The notes: generated by a model from the sequence alone, not told the origin. Shown: positions 9,529 through 18,942, numbered from the stretch's first letter. The stretch: 64,000 bases of DNA from Bacillota bacterium (GCA_023409535.1 JAEYGZ010000039.1:372001-436000), one strand, 5' to 3'. Numbers and translations: made by a program.

Positions 9529-10578
9529 ATGGATGAGAAAAAAGCAGCTGGGGTGAAGGCGCTGGAGGCAGAATCGGCAGAATTAATGCAGCAGGTTCTT
9601 GCGGAAAGTAATAGAAAGAAAAAGCGAAAGCTGATTGCCAAGCGGGATAGAGTGCAGAGAAAAGCGACAACATTAAAAAATAACCGCAGAATAAGCAGGG
9701 AGGCGAAAAGAGAGCTCATTGCCTATTCCTTTATTGCACCTAACTTTATCGGTTTTGCAATATTTACTCTTGTTCCGGTAGGAATGGCATTTGTACTCGC
9801 TTTTATGAACTGGGACGGAAGTAATGAAATTACTTATGCCGGCTTTGAGAATTTTAAGAGACTGGCTGCGGATACATTTTTTCTGGCAGCTTTAAAAAAT
9901 ACAATTATCTATGTGGTGGGAACGGTGCCTCTTACGATGGTCGCTTCCCTGGCCCTGGCCATCGTGTTAAATCAAAAGATCAAGGCAAGGGGCTTCTTTC
10001 GGACAGTGGCATTTTTTCCGTATGTTGCATCCCTGGTTGCGATTACGGCTGTTTGGAGTATGATGTTTCATCCGTCCAAAGGCCCGGTCAATTACCTATT
10101 ATTAACAATCTTTCATATTCCGCAGCAGGAGCTTCCGAAATGGTTCAGCGGCGGTTTTGTACTTCTTACCTTAATTCTTTTCAGTGTATGGAAATACATG
10201 GGTTACTATATGGTCATCTATCTGGCCGGGCTTCAGGGTATTTCTGCCGAGTTATACGAAGCGGGAAGTCTCGACGGAGCCAACACCTGGCAGAAGTTTA
10301 AGTTTATTACATGGCCGCAGCTGAGAGCGACTACCTTTTTTGTTGTGGTAATGTTAACCATCAATTGTTTTAAAGTCTATGACATTGCCGTTATGTTAGC
10401 CGGCGGCGGGGACGGCAAGCTGAGTACCTCTGCGACTGTTCTTGTTTACTACATTTATCAGAATGCTTTTAATTATTGGAAGTTAGGATATTCGAGCGCG
10501 ATTGCCATGGTATTGTTTGTGATGGTACTTGTAATTACGATTATTCAGTTCGGATATGAAAAGAAATTGAAAGCATAA
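9529..10578 (+). CDS. Sugar ABC transporter permease (MalF/LacF-like)
   Basis: Membrane subunit of the importer; moves sugar across the cytoplasmic membrane with the partner permease at 10605. It has six predicted membrane segments from about residue 65 onward and the ATPase-contact EAA loop (EAGSLDGANTWQKFKFITWP) near 245. Unusual is a highly charged N-terminal extension of about 60 residues rich in Lys, Arg, Glu and Ala, probably a coiled helix in the cytosol. The ATG at 9529 lies about 31 bases after the only good ribosome site (AAAGGAG, 9491-9497), but a small hairpin (9501-9516) between them could bring the two together. No ATPase gene accompanies the importer, so a shared ATPase is implied. 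Confidence 0.92.
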   Translation: MDEKKAAGVKALEAESAELMQQVLAESNRKKKRKLIAKRDRVQRKATTLKNNRRISREAKRELIAYSFIAPNFIGFAIFTLVPVGMAFVLAFMNWDGSNEITYAGFENFKRLAADTFFLAALKNTIIYVVGTVPLTMVASLALAIVLNQKIKARGFFRTVAFFPYVASLVAITAVWSMMFHPSKGPVNYLLLTIFHIPQQELPKWFSGGFVLLTLILFSVWKYMGYYMVIYLAGLQGISAELYEAGSLDGANTWQKFKFITWPQLRATTFFVVVMLTINCFKVYDIAVMLAGGGDGKLSTSATVLVYYIYQNAFNYWKLGYSSAIAMVLFVMVLVITIIQFGYEKKLKA

Positions 10579-10604
10579 AGTAAATCAGGAAAGGAGCAGC
10601 CCAT

Positions 10605-11471
10605 ATGAGTAAGGAGCTTTCAAGCAAAAAATATGAATCAAAAAGAAAAAGCGCAGCCATTTATAAAATAGAGGTCTATGCAGTTTTAGCAGTGATCACG
10701 GTAATCATGATTATTCCGTTTTTATGGATGTTATCCGCATCAATTAAATCAAATAGAGAAGTTTTTATTATGGATCCCTTTACATGGATTCCGGATATAC
10801 CAAAGTGGAGTAATTATATTAAAATATGGACAAAAATTCCGTTATTAAAGTTTGTACAGAATACGGTGATTCTGACCCTTATTGTTACCTGTCTGCAATT
10901 GCTGACCTCAAGCTTTGCGGCGTATTCTTTTGCAAAACTGGAATTTAAGAATAAAAATATACTGTTTCTGGCATATATCGCTACCATCGCAATGCCCTGG
11001 CAGGTGTACATGGTGCCGCAGTTCATCATGATGCGTTCCATGGGGTTGAATGATAAATTGCTGGCGATGATTTGTCTTCAGGCATTTTCTGCCTTCGGCG
11101 TATTTATGATGAAGCAGTTCTATGAAGGAATACCAAATGACTTGTGTGAGGCGGCAAGAATTGACGGTATGAACGAATACAGAATCTATACCAATATCAT
11201 GCTGCCGTTATCAAAGCCGGCACTGTCGACACTGACGATCTTTACCTTTGTGAATACCTGGAATGACTATCTGGGGCCTTTGATTTACTTAAAAACAGAA
11301 TCAAAGAAGACAATCCAGCTGGGTTTAAGAATGTTCATCGGGCAGTATTCCTCGGAATATGGATTAATCATGGCCGGATCGGTGGTATCCTTAATCCCTG
11401 TTATCATCATATTCCTGCTTTTGCAGAAATATTTCGTGGAAGGGGTTGCATCCACCGGATTAAAGGGTTAA
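10605..11471 (+). CDS. Sugar ABC transporter permease (MalG/AraQ-like)
   Basis: Second membrane subunit of the importer. The 288-residue protein has six membrane segments, starting with AVLAVITVIMIIPFLWML at about 25-45, and the EAA loop EAARIDGMNEYRIYTNIMLP near 180-200, which docks to the transport ATPase. The C-terminal KYFVEGVASTGLKG is the usual ending of this subfamily. It follows the first permease by 26 bases with its own AAAGGAG site 8-9 bases before the ATG. Confidence 0.94.
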   Translation: MSKELSSKKYESKRKSAAIYKIEVYAVLAVITVIMIIPFLWMLSASIKSNREVFIMDPFTWIPDIPKWSNYIKIWTKIPLLKFVQNTVILTLIVTCLQLLTSSFAAYSFAKLEFKNKNILFLAYIATIAMPWQVYMVPQFIMMRSMGLNDKLLAMICLQAFSAFGVFMMKQFYEGIPNDLCEAARIDGMNEYRIYTNIMLPLSKPALSTLTIFTFVNTWNDYLGPLIYLKTESKKTIQLGLRMFIGQYSSEYGLIMAGSVVSLIPVIIIFLLLQKYFVEGVASTGLKG

Positions 11472-11523
11472 GGTAGGATAGAGTGTATTTACCAAATACG
11501 ATCAGAGAAGGAGAGGGTAAATT

Positions 11524-12687
11524 ATGCTATTTGAGGATATGCCGGTCATTGGGGTGAATGAGGTGGAAGAAGCATTCCGGTTTGCCGGGGCACAGGTACT
11601 TCGCAATCTGCCCGAATTTACGTATCAGTTTCAGAACGCCTTCAGCGAAAATAATTTCTATAAGCCGATTGAGAATAATTACTGGACCACGGGCTTCTGG
11701 ACAGGAGAGATCTGGCTTGCTTATGAATACAGCGGGGATGTAAGGCTGAGAGAAGCCGGAGACATACAGATAGAAAGCTTTTTAAACAGAATAGATCATA
11801 AAATTGAAGTTGATCATCATGATATGGGCTTCTTATATTCGCCCTCCTGTGTCGCAGGATATCAGCTGACCGGTAGTCAAAAAGGAAGAAAAGCGGCAAT
11901 TAAGGCTGCGGATCAATTGAGTACCAGGTATCATCCGGTAGGGGAATTTATTCAGGCCTGGGGCTCTATGGATTCACCGGACAATTACAGATTGATTATT
12001 GATTGTCTGCTCAATCTTCCTCTGCTCTATTGGGCCTCAGAGGAAACCGGAGACAGCAAGTACCGGGATATTGCGGAAAAGCATATACATACTGCAATTA
12101 AGAATGTAATCCGTGAGGATTATTCCACGTGGCACACCTTCTTTTTTGATATGAAAACCGGCGCTCCCGATCATGGTGCGACCTGTCAGGGCTACCGTGA
12201 CGGTTCTGCCTGGGCAAGGGGCCAGGCCTGGGGTATCTATGGCTGTGCACTTGCTTACAAATATACGAAGAGGCAGGAGTATGCGGATATATTTAAGCAT
12301 GTAACGCAGTATTTCTTAGAGCATCTGCCGGGGGATATGGTGCCATTCTGGGATCTGGAATTTACGGACGGAGATGACCAGCCAAGAGATTCTTCATCCG
12401 CATCCATTGCGGCCTGCGGCCTGCTGGAGATGGTGAAATACCTTGAGAAGGAAGATGCGGCAGTCTATCAAAGGCTTGCAATGCAGATGATGAAGTCCGT
12501 CTATGATAATTATGCGGTAAAAGATCCTGAGGCATCAAATGGACTGGTGCTGCACAGCACCTATTCCAATCACTCGCCTTATAATACCTGTAACCACTAT
12601 GGTGTGGATGAATGCAACTCCTGGGGCGACTATTTCTATATGGAGTCATTGACCAGGCTGCATAAAGACTGGAAGCCATATTGGTAG
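11524..12687 (+). CDS. GH88 unsaturated glucuronyl/galacturonyl hydrolase
   Basis: Cytosolic enzyme that removes the 4,5-unsaturated uronic acid left at the non-reducing end of oligosaccharides by polysaccharide lyases. The 387-residue protein matches the family's length and has its two acidic active-site positions in HHDMGFL (Asp100) and IIDCLLNLPLLYW (Asp160), plus the conserved DGSAWARGQAWGIYG segment near 230. No signal peptide. The heparinase-like gene at 2278 would produce its substrate, so the two ends of this divergent locus form one pathway. Ulvan, heparin and pectin-type substrates are all possible. Confidence 0.92.
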   Translation: MLFEDMPVIGVNEVEEAFRFAGAQVLRNLPEFTYQFQNAFSENNFYKPIENNYWTTGFWTGEIWLAYEYSGDVRLREAGDIQIESFLNRIDHKIEVDHHDMGFLYSPSCVAGYQLTGSQKGRKAAIKAADQLSTRYHPVGEFIQAWGSMDSPDNYRLIIDCLLNLPLLYWASEETGDSKYRDIAEKHIHTAIKNVIREDYSTWHTFFFDMKTGAPDHGATCQGYRDGSAWARGQAWGIYGCALAYKYTKRQEYADIFKHVTQYFLEHLPGDMVPFWDLEFTDGDDQPRDSSSASIAACGLLEMVKYLEKEDAAVYQRLAMQMMKSVYDNYAVKDPEASNGLVLHSTYSNHSPYNTCNHYGVDECNSWGDYFYMESLTRLHKDWKPYW

Positions 12688-12731
12688 GCTTATGCCATCT
12701 GAATCAAGTTTGTTATTGTGAGGATTGAAGG

Positions 12732-14456
12732 ATGAGAACTGATTGGAAAGAGAGATTAAATAGTAAGAAGGATTTTCAGGAGTTACTTCTGGATATCGTA
12801 AACCCGCTGCTTCCCTATTACAGTGGGGAAAAGGCAGAATTGGTTCTTGGGGTTACAGCAACCAATTACGGGCATAAGGCCAGAGGCCTGGAGGCTTTTT
12901 CAAGGCCTTTGTGGGGGTTGGTACCTTTTTGGGCCGGAGGGGGAGAGTCCGGGGAATTTGAGGAGATCTATCGAAAAGGCCTGGTTGCGGGCACTGACCC
13001 GAATGGCAAGGAATACTGGGGCGGCTTTCATGCATTTGACCAAAGATTTGTTGAAATGGCGGCCATCGCTTACGGGCTGATCCTGACACCGGAGAAGCTG
13101 TGGGATACCTTAAATGACAAAGAAAAGGACAATCTGGCTGACTGGCTGTATGGGATCAATGAGTATGAGCTTCCCATATGCAATTGGATCTTATTTGCGG
13201 TGCTGGTGAATATTGCTCTTAAAAAGGTCGGCAGAAGGTATGATGCTGAAAAGCTGGAATATTACCTGAACGGAGTAGATACCTTCTATCTGGGAGAAGG
13301 CTGGTACCAGGACGGAGATTCCGGGCAAAAGGATTATTATGTTTCCTTTGCTATTCATTTTTATACGCTTTTTTATGCCAAGGTAATGGAACAGGAGGAT
13401 TCGGAAAGATGCCGGGTTTATAAGGAGAGAGCCGTGATTTTCGCAAAGCAGTTTATCTACTGGTTTGACGATCATGGGGCTGCGCTGCCCTACGGACGTT
13501 CCTTAACCTATCGTTTCTCACAGGTAAGCTTCTTCTGCGCATGCTTAATGGCAGAGGTAACTCCTTTTCCGATTGAAGTAATAAAAGGATTAATCGTAAG
13601 GCATCTGTGTGACTGGATGAGAAAGCCGATTTTTGACAGAACAGATATCCTAACCATAGGCTATGGGTATCCTAACCTGGTCATGGGAGAACGTTATAAT
13701 GGCCCCGGCTCCCCCTATTGGGCTTTGAAAACCTTTGCCATGCTCATGCTTCCTGACAATCATCCTTTCTGGTCAGCCGAAGCACAAGCCATGCCAGAGC
13801 TGGAAGAACAGCTGCTGCTTTCAAGAGCAGATATGTTAATCCGCCGCTATCCTAATCATACGACTGCCTATGTACCCGGTAAATACAGCCCCTCCGGGCA
13901 TGGGCAGACGCCTGCGAAATACGGAAAATTCGCTTATGATACAAGATTTGCATTTAATGTTGCAAAATCAACAAGCGAAGTCCACGAAGCTGCCGCCGAC
14001 AGTATGCTGGCCTTTTATATCAACGGTTATGTTTATGTTCGCAGAGTATGTGACCAGTTTCAGGTTACCGATACTGAGGTCACTTCAAAATGGACTCCAT
14101 ATCCGGGAATAGAGGTGGTATCGAGAATCATTCCGACGGAAGATGGTCATAGAAGAGAGCATATCATTCAAAGTAATATGGAATGTGTTGCGTATGATTG
14201 CGGATTTGCGGTAGAAATAGATGTTACGGGAGAGAAATTGACACAGGAGCAATTCTTTGCACAGGTAGAGAATGAGTATGCAATGTGCCGGGTTTCCTCC
14301 GCCTGCGGTAACGGACAGGGGATGATAATCGTGGCTGATCCGAATACAAATCTGCTTCATCCGATGACAAGAATTCCGGCAATCAGTTATTCTGTAGCGG
14401 AAGGAAGGAATGAATTCATTACGCAAGTGAAGGCTGTTTATCATAGGGAGTGGTAA
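12732..14456 (+). CDS. DUF2264 family protein, probable glycan-processing enzyme
   Basis: The 574-residue protein matches the DUF2264 family (N-terminal GVTATNYGHKARGLEAFSRPLWG, then GLVPFWAGGG and WGGFHAFDQRFVEMAAIAYGL). The first 350 residues look like an alpha/alpha-toroid and the remainder like a beta-sandwich, the fold also used by heparinase-type enzymes. No signal peptide. Members often sit in rhamnogalacturonan or glycosaminoglycan utilisation clusters, but the reaction is not known to me. Here it is the last gene of the importer operon, 44 bases after the GH88 gene, so an intracellular role on the same sugar is likely. Confidence 0.85.
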   Translation: MRTDWKERLNSKKDFQELLLDIVNPLLPYYSGEKAELVLGVTATNYGHKARGLEAFSRPLWGLVPFWAGGGESGEFEEIYRKGLVAGTDPNGKEYWGGFHAFDQRFVEMAAIAYGLILTPEKLWDTLNDKEKDNLADWLYGINEYELPICNWILFAVLVNIALKKVGRRYDAEKLEYYLNGVDTFYLGEGWYQDGDSGQKDYYVSFAIHFYTLFYAKVMEQEDSERCRVYKERAVIFAKQFIYWFDDHGAALPYGRSLTYRFSQVSFFCACLMAEVTPFPIEVIKGLIVRHLCDWMRKPIFDRTDILTIGYGYPNLVMGERYNGPGSPYWALKTFAMLMLPDNHPFWSAEAQAMPELEEQLLLSRADMLIRRYPNHTTAYVPGKYSPSGHGQTPAKYGKFAYDTRFAFNVAKSTSEVHEAAADSMLAFYINGYVYVRRVCDQFQVTDTEVTSKWTPYPGIEVVSRIIPTEDGHRREHIIQSNMECVAYDCGFAVEIDVTGEKLTQEQFFAQVENEYAMCRVSSACGNGQGMIIVADPNTNLLHPMTRIPAISYSVAEGRNEFITQVKAVYHREW

Positions 14457-14599
14457 AGGAGCTATTGAAAATAGTTCTGATCGTGTGGTCCTCCGGCATC
14501 TATACCGTGCAATAAAGGCTGTTTAAAAATTGCTGGAAGTGAAAAAAATTAATAAATAGTAAATATTTACCAGTAAATTAATGTAAAAGAGTGTCACAT

Positions 14600-14646
14600 C
14601 CCCTCCGGATTGTCGTTATATTTAATGTAAGGACAATTTGGAGGGG
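14600..14646 (+). terminator. Long hairpin closing the importer operon
   Basis: Arms of 15 bases (CCCCTCCGGATTGTC and GACAATTTGGAGGGG) pair fully in RNA if two G-U pairs are allowed, around a 17-base AT-rich loop. CATTTTGTT follows. It lies 143 bases after the DUF2264 stop, so it is a terminator candidate, though an operator role for the cellulase gene cannot be excluded. Confidence 0.6.
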
Positions 14647-14650
14647 CATT

Positions 14651-14745
14651 TTGTTCCCGGGGATAACCGGACTTACTGAACTAGGTATGGAAAGGGGTGA
14701 AGTATTGGGGGTTACACAGTCAGGATGGTGATTATCCCGGAACAA
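14651..14745 (+). promoter_or_regulatory. Inverted repeat in cellulase upstream region
   Basis: TTGTTCCCGGGGATAA (14651-14666) and TTATCCCGGAACAA (14732-14745) are complementary apart from two extra bases in the first arm, with 65 bases between. A TTGTCA box (14746-14751) starts right after the second arm and CATAAT follows 16 bases later, a possible promoter for the cellulase at 14795. The repeat is therefore placed like an operator or a structured leader. Confidence 0.45.
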
Positions 14746-14794
14746 TTGTCAGATACATGGAGGCATTCATAATAAAAGAAATGGAGGTAAGGTT

Positions 14795-17746
14795 ATGCGT
14801 AAGATATTAAGTATATTGCTAAGTATCTGTTTATTGACCGGCATCTTTCAATTTCAACCGAAAATTGTACAGGCAGCTACGAATTATAATTACGGAGAAG
14901 CTCTGCAAAAAGCAATTATGTTTTATGAATTCCAAAGATCCGGTGATCTTCCCGCTGATATCAGAAATAATTGGAGAGGAGATTCCGGCCTGAGTGATGG
15001 TTCCGATGTAGGACTCGATCTTACCGGTGGCTGGTATGATGCCGGAGATCATGTTAAATTTAATCTGCCGATGGCTTATACAGCGTCTATGTTGGCCTGG
15101 AGCATCTATGAATCGGAGGATGCCCTTCGAGACAGCGGACAGCTGGGATATCTGCTTGCTGAGATTAAGTGGGCTGCGGATTATCTGATTAAATGCCACC
15201 CTTCAGCAAATGTATATTATTATCAGGTGGGCTCCGGCAGTGCGGACCATGCATGGTGGGGACCGGCTGAAGTAATGCAGATGTCACGCCCGGCCTATAA
15301 GGTGGATTCGGCAAATCCGGGCTCATCGGTATCCGCAGAGGCGGCCGCAGCCTTGGCAGCTGCTGCCGTGGTGTTTGCAGACACCAATCCATCCTATGCC
15401 GCAACCTGCATTACCCATGCAAAGCAATTATTTGCATTTGCTGACACGGCAAAGAGTGACAGCGGTTATACCGCTGCAAATGGTTATTACAGTCTTTCCA
15501 GCAGCTTCTATGATGAACTGTCCTGGGCAGGTGCCTGGTTATATCTTGCTACCAACGATTCCTCGTATCTGACCAAGGCGGAAAGCTATGTATCAAACTG
15601 GGGAAAGGAAGGACAATCCTCAGATATCGCTTATCGATGGACCCAGTGCTGGGATGATGTGCATTACGGGGCTGCCCTGCTGCTTGCGAAGATAACCAAT
15701 AACAGTATCTATAAGACCTTTATGGAGATGTATCTGGATTACTGGACAACCGGTTATAACGGCAGCCGTATTAACTATACTCCGAAGGGACTTGCCTGGC
15801 TGGATTCCTGGGGATCATTAAGATATGCTACGACTACGGCATTCCTGGCAAGTGTCTATGCTGACTGGTCAGGCTGTACCCCAGGCAAGGTGGCGGCCTA
15901 TGAAACTTTTGCGAAGCAGCAGATTGATTATGCGCTGGGAAGCACTGGACGCAGCTTTGTAGTCGGTTTTGGGACAAACCCTACACAACATCCGCACCAC
16001 AGAACTGCGCACAGCTCCTGGGCCGACAGTCAATCCGTACCGGCAAATCACAGACATACATTATATGGCGCACTGGCGGGAGGGCCCGGCAATGACGACA
16101 GCTATACGGATACCATCGGTAATTATGTGAATAATGAGGTTGCCTGCGACTATAATGCGGGATTTGTAGGAGCACTGGCAAAGCTGTACGGTGTATACGG
16201 AGGCAATCCGATTGCTAACTTTACGGCAGTAGAGCAGCCCAGTAACGATGAATTCTTTGTAGAGGCAGGGGTTAACGCTTCCGGATCTAATTTCATCGAG
16301 ATAAAAGCACTGATGAATAATCAATCCGGCTGGCCTGCAAGAATGGGGGACAAGCTGTCCTTTAAATACTTCGTTGATCTTACGGAGGCATTTGATTTGG
16401 GCTATAGCCTTACAGACTTCACGGTCAACACCAATTACAATGCGGGAGCTGCGGTATCAAAGCTTCAACCCTGGGATGAGACAAATCATATCTATTATGT
16501 CAATGTTGACTTTACAGGCACGAAGATCTATCCGGGCGGACAATCCAATTATAAGAAGGAAGTCCAGTTCCGTATCGCAGGTCCGCAGAATACAAGCTTT
16601 TGGAATAATGCCAATGATTATTCCTACACAGGGCTTAGCGGCGTATCCTCGGGCAATGTTGTGAAGACAACCTATATTCCTGTATATAATAACGGACTCA
16701 AGGTATTTGGCAATGAGCCGGGTACTGCACAGAACAGTGCATCGATCACTCCGGTTACCGCAGCCTTTGATAAACATAACCCTGCCAGCATCAGTTTAGC
16801 GGTAAATTATAATGGTAATACGCTGAACAGCATTAAGAACGGTGCAGTTACCTTGGTAAGCGGAACGAATTATACCGTAAGCGGTAATAACATCATTATC
16901 GCAGCAGCCTATCTGTCCGGACTATCGGTGGGAACAACAACTCTGACCTTTGATTTTAATGCAGGCAATGATCCGAGGCTGACGATAACAGTTACAGATT
17001 CAACACCAAGTGCAACGCTATCCATCAATACCGCAGAATTTGATAAGAGTAACCCGGCCAATATTGCAGTAGGGATGAACTTAAACGGACATACCCTTAC
17101 CGGAATCAAAAATGGCAGCAGCGTCTTAACGCTGGGTACCGATTATACCGTATCCGGTACTACGGTAACAATATTAAGCGCTTATCTGGCAGCAAGGGCT
17201 CTCGGCAGCCTGAACCTTACCTTTGACTTCAGCGGCGGAAATGACCCGGCTCTTGCAATAACCATTAAAGACAGCTCTGTTGTAGTAACGGGTAATATCA
17301 GGGTGCAGATGTATAATTCCAATACCGCTGCGGCTACCAATGGCATCATGCCGAGATTTAAGCTGTACAATACCGGAACCAATCCCATTAACCTGTCAGA
17401 TGTGAAGCTTAGATATTACTATACCATTGACGGTGAGAAGCCACAAAGCTTCTGGTGCGACTGGTCCCATGCGGGCAGCAGTAATGTGACCGGTACCTTT
17501 GTAAAGCTGGCTTCAGCAAAAACAAATGCAGATTATTATCTGGAGATTGGTTTTACCTCGGCGGCAGGAACCCTGGCAGCCGGTCAGTCAATTGAGGTAC
17601 AGGCAAGATTTGCAAAAAGTGACTGGAGCAATTACAACCAGAGCAATGATTATTCCTTCAATGGAACAGACTCTGCATATGCAGACTGGGCAAAAGCAAC
17701 CGGATATGTGGCAGGAACTCTTGCATGGGGAGAGGAGCCGCAATAA
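14795..17746 (+). CDS. Secreted family 9 cellulase, GH9-CBM3-X2-X2-CBM3
   Basis: Secreted endoglucanase, probably processive, attacking cellulose outside the cell. Signal peptide 1-27 (cleavage after VQA). The GH9 domain spans about 28-470, with catalytic-base region WYDAGDHVKF (Asp82, Asp85), the HRTAHSSWAD loop near 402 and proton donor Glu448 in NNEVACDYNAG. A CBM3c-type module (about 478-630) follows directly, the arrangement linked to processivity in this family. Then come two X2 immunoglobulin-like modules (about 645-735 and 738-828) and a C-terminal CBM3 (about 833-980) that should bind crystalline cellulose. There is no dockerin, so the enzyme is free rather than cellulosomal. Ribosome site GGAGGT precedes the ATG. 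Its architecture is that of the main cellulase of L. phytofermentans, from memory. Monocistronic, ended at 17781. Confidence 0.96.
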   Translation: MRKILSILLSICLLTGIFQFQPKIVQAATNYNYGEALQKAIMFYEFQRSGDLPADIRNNWRGDSGLSDGSDVGLDLTGGWYDAGDHVKFNLPMAYTASMLAWSIYESEDALRDSGQLGYLLAEIKWAADYLIKCHPSANVYYYQVGSGSADHAWWGPAEVMQMSRPAYKVDSANPGSSVSAEAAAALAAAAVVFADTNPSYAATCITHAKQLFAFADTAKSDSGYTAANGYYSLSSSFYDELSWAGAWLYLATNDSSYLTKAESYVSNWGKEGQSSDIAYRWTQCWDDVHYGAALLLAKITNNSIYKTFMEMYLDYWTTGYNGSRINYTPKGLAWLDSWGSLRYATTTAFLASVYADWSGCTPGKVAAYETFAKQQIDYALGSTGRSFVVGFGTNPTQHPHHRTAHSSWADSQSVPANHRHTLYGALAGGPGNDDSYTDTIGNYVNNEVACDYNAGFVGALAKLYGVYGGNPIANFTAVEQPSNDEFFVEAGVNASGSNFIEIKALMNNQSGWPARMGDKLSFKYFVDLTEAFDLGYSLTDFTVNTNYNAGAAVSKLQPWDETNHIYYVNVDFTGTKIYPGGQSNYKKEVQFRIAGPQNTSFWNNANDYSYTGLSGVSSGNVVKTTYIPVYNNGLKVFGNEPGTAQNSASITPVTAAFDKHNPASISLAVNYNGNTLNSIKNGAVTLVSGTNYTVSGNNIIIAAAYLSGLSVGTTTLTFDFNAGNDPRLTITVTDSTPSATLSINTAEFDKSNPANIAVGMNLNGHTLTGIKNGSSVLTLGTDYTVSGTTVTILSAYLAARALGSLNLTFDFSGGNDPALAITIKDSSVVVTGNIRVQMYNSNTAAATNGIMPRFKLYNTGTNPINLSDVKLRYYYTIDGEKPQSFWCDWSHAGSSNVTGTFVKLASAKTNADYYLEIGFTSAAGTLAAGQSIEVQARFAKSDWSNYNQSNDYSFNGTDSAYADWAKATGYVAGTLAWGEEPQ

Positions 17747-17780
17747 GCAGCCGGTCAGTTGATTAGCGGATCAGTAAAAC

Positions 17781-17814
17781 AAGGCCCCCGTTACAATTTT
17801 GTAACGGGGGCCTT
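17781..17814. terminator. Strong bidirectional terminator after cellulase
   Basis: Perfect 14-base arms AAGGCCCCCGTTAC and GTAACGGGGGCCTT with a 6-base loop AATTTT lie between the converging cellulase and lipoprotein genes. The GC-rich stem and flanking A/T runs make it a good stop in both directions. Confidence 0.9.
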
Positions 17815-17823
17815 AACAACCTG

Positions 17824-18279
17824 CTACTTATTATGATATAGCTCTAACGTTTGGGTTTGATCATCGGTTATTGTCGTTACGTTAATAACGTCATCTTCAA
17901 CGGGGATAGCATCATTTCTTCCGCCTGATTTTAATGTAAATATTTTAGAAGAAATGCTCCCACCTGGTTCATAGTCTTCGATCAAATTCCCACCTCTTGT
18001 ACTGCTCTTATATGATATTTCTACATGCCTTACAGAAGATAAATCAGTCAATTCTCCCTTGTAAGTCACAACCAGCTCGCAGTCTGTTACGGTATCACTG
18101 CTTTTCTTACCGTTTTCCTCGGTTAATGTAACGATACAGTCTATCCTGTATTCGGCATTCCATAAATCATTTTCGCCTTGATAGATATAATGATACTCTG
18201 TAACATCTTTTTTGTTACAAGCTGTAAATGTAAATACGGCCAGTAAAATACAACTTAATATTAGGCATACTTTTCTCAT
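17824..18279 (-). CDS. Small predicted lipoprotein, function unknown
   Basis: The 151-residue product has a hydrophobic signal peptide ending in TFTAC, so Cys21 is probably lipidated and the protein sits on the outer face of the membrane. The mature part is rich in Thr, Asp and beta-strand-like alternation (for example YRIDCIVTLTEENGKKSSDTV) and has one further Cys pair-candidate. I do not recognise a family. It reads leftward, converging with the cellulase, and is separated by 78 bases from the next leftward gene at 18358, so the two may be transcribed together. Confidence 0.75.
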   Translation of the reverse strand: MRKVCLILSCILLAVFTFTACNKKDVTEYHYIYQGENDLWNAEYRIDCIVTLTEENGKKSSDTVTDCELVVTYKGELTDLSSVRHVEISYKSSTRGGNLIEDYEPGGSISSKIFTLKSGGRNDAIPVEDDVINVTTITDDQTQTLELYHNK

Positions 18280-18357
18280 GATAACGTACCTCTTGGATGA
18301 TAATACATTAAATTATATTATATAGCTATGCGGATGCAGTTCGATGTTTGCCTTATG

Positions 18358-18942
18358 TTATTGAGGAGGATTACATACGCTGCAGGGACTGTAATATTTC
18401 TCGGCTTCGCTTAAGCTAATGGGTATCTTGCTTTTGCTTAGGTATCTGCAGCTGCCTGTGTGATATTTGCTTCCAGTTTTTGTAATGTATACGGTGATTG
18501 ATTTATCATCCTGAGATTTCTGAAGGATAGGAGTGGGACTCGGAGCTATGGTCGGCTTAGGAGTTGGCGATAGGGCAGGTGTTGCGGTTGGCTTCGCAGA
18601 TGCCTTCGGTTTGACTTCGCTTTCTGAGACAACAATTACAAAGGAGTAGTTTTCTTTATCAGCATTTGCAGTCACAGTGGCTCTGCCGGCTTTCCTGGCA
18701 TTGACCAGTCCTTTTGCTGATACTGTAGCAACCGATTTATTATCTGTGGACCATTTAACCTCGGAGGACGTGGTGTCTACACCCAGTGCCAGATCGTCTC
18801 CTACCTCCAATTTAGCATATAGCTTTGTCGTATGTACATTAGCATCGGCTTTTGAAATTGGTGTTATCGTATTTAAATTAAGCAGGGATACAAGTGAAAT
18901 CATTATGACAAAGATCAATTTACGCTGCAGCTTGTCCTTCAT
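18358..18942 (-). CDS. Secreted Ig-like (BIG2) protein with C-terminal Cys motif domain
   Basis: 194 residues. N-terminal signal or membrane anchor at about 8-28. A bacterial Ig-like group 2 domain follows (about 35-108) with the hallmark pattern SSEVKWSTDNKSVATVSAKGLVNA and AGRATVTANA. A Pro/Thr/Ser linker with KPTATPALSPTPKP-type repeats links to a C-terminal domain with KYHTGSCRYL and YSPCSVCNPP. That ending is common in Firmicute secreted proteins and nucleases and resembles a small metal-binding Cys-His unit (one His, three Cys). Role unknown; cell-surface adhesion or wall association is plausible. Ribosome site GGAGGT-like sequence (reverse strand, near 18953) supports the start. Confidence 0.82.
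   Translation of the reverse strand: MKDKLQRKLIFVIMISLVSLLNLNTITPISKADANVHTTKLYAKLEVGDDLALGVDTTSSEVKWSTDNKSVATVSAKGLVNARKAGRATVTANADKENYSFVIVVSESEVKPKASAKPTATPALSPTPKPTIAPSPTPILQKSQDDKSITVYITKTGSKYHTGSCRYLSKSKIPISLSEAEKYYSPCSVCNPPQ

Noticed and set aside
15189..15404. Several mid-length minus-strand frames within the cellulase gene.
   Set aside because: They overlap catalytic-domain codons and are low-complexity Pro/Arg-rich shadows.
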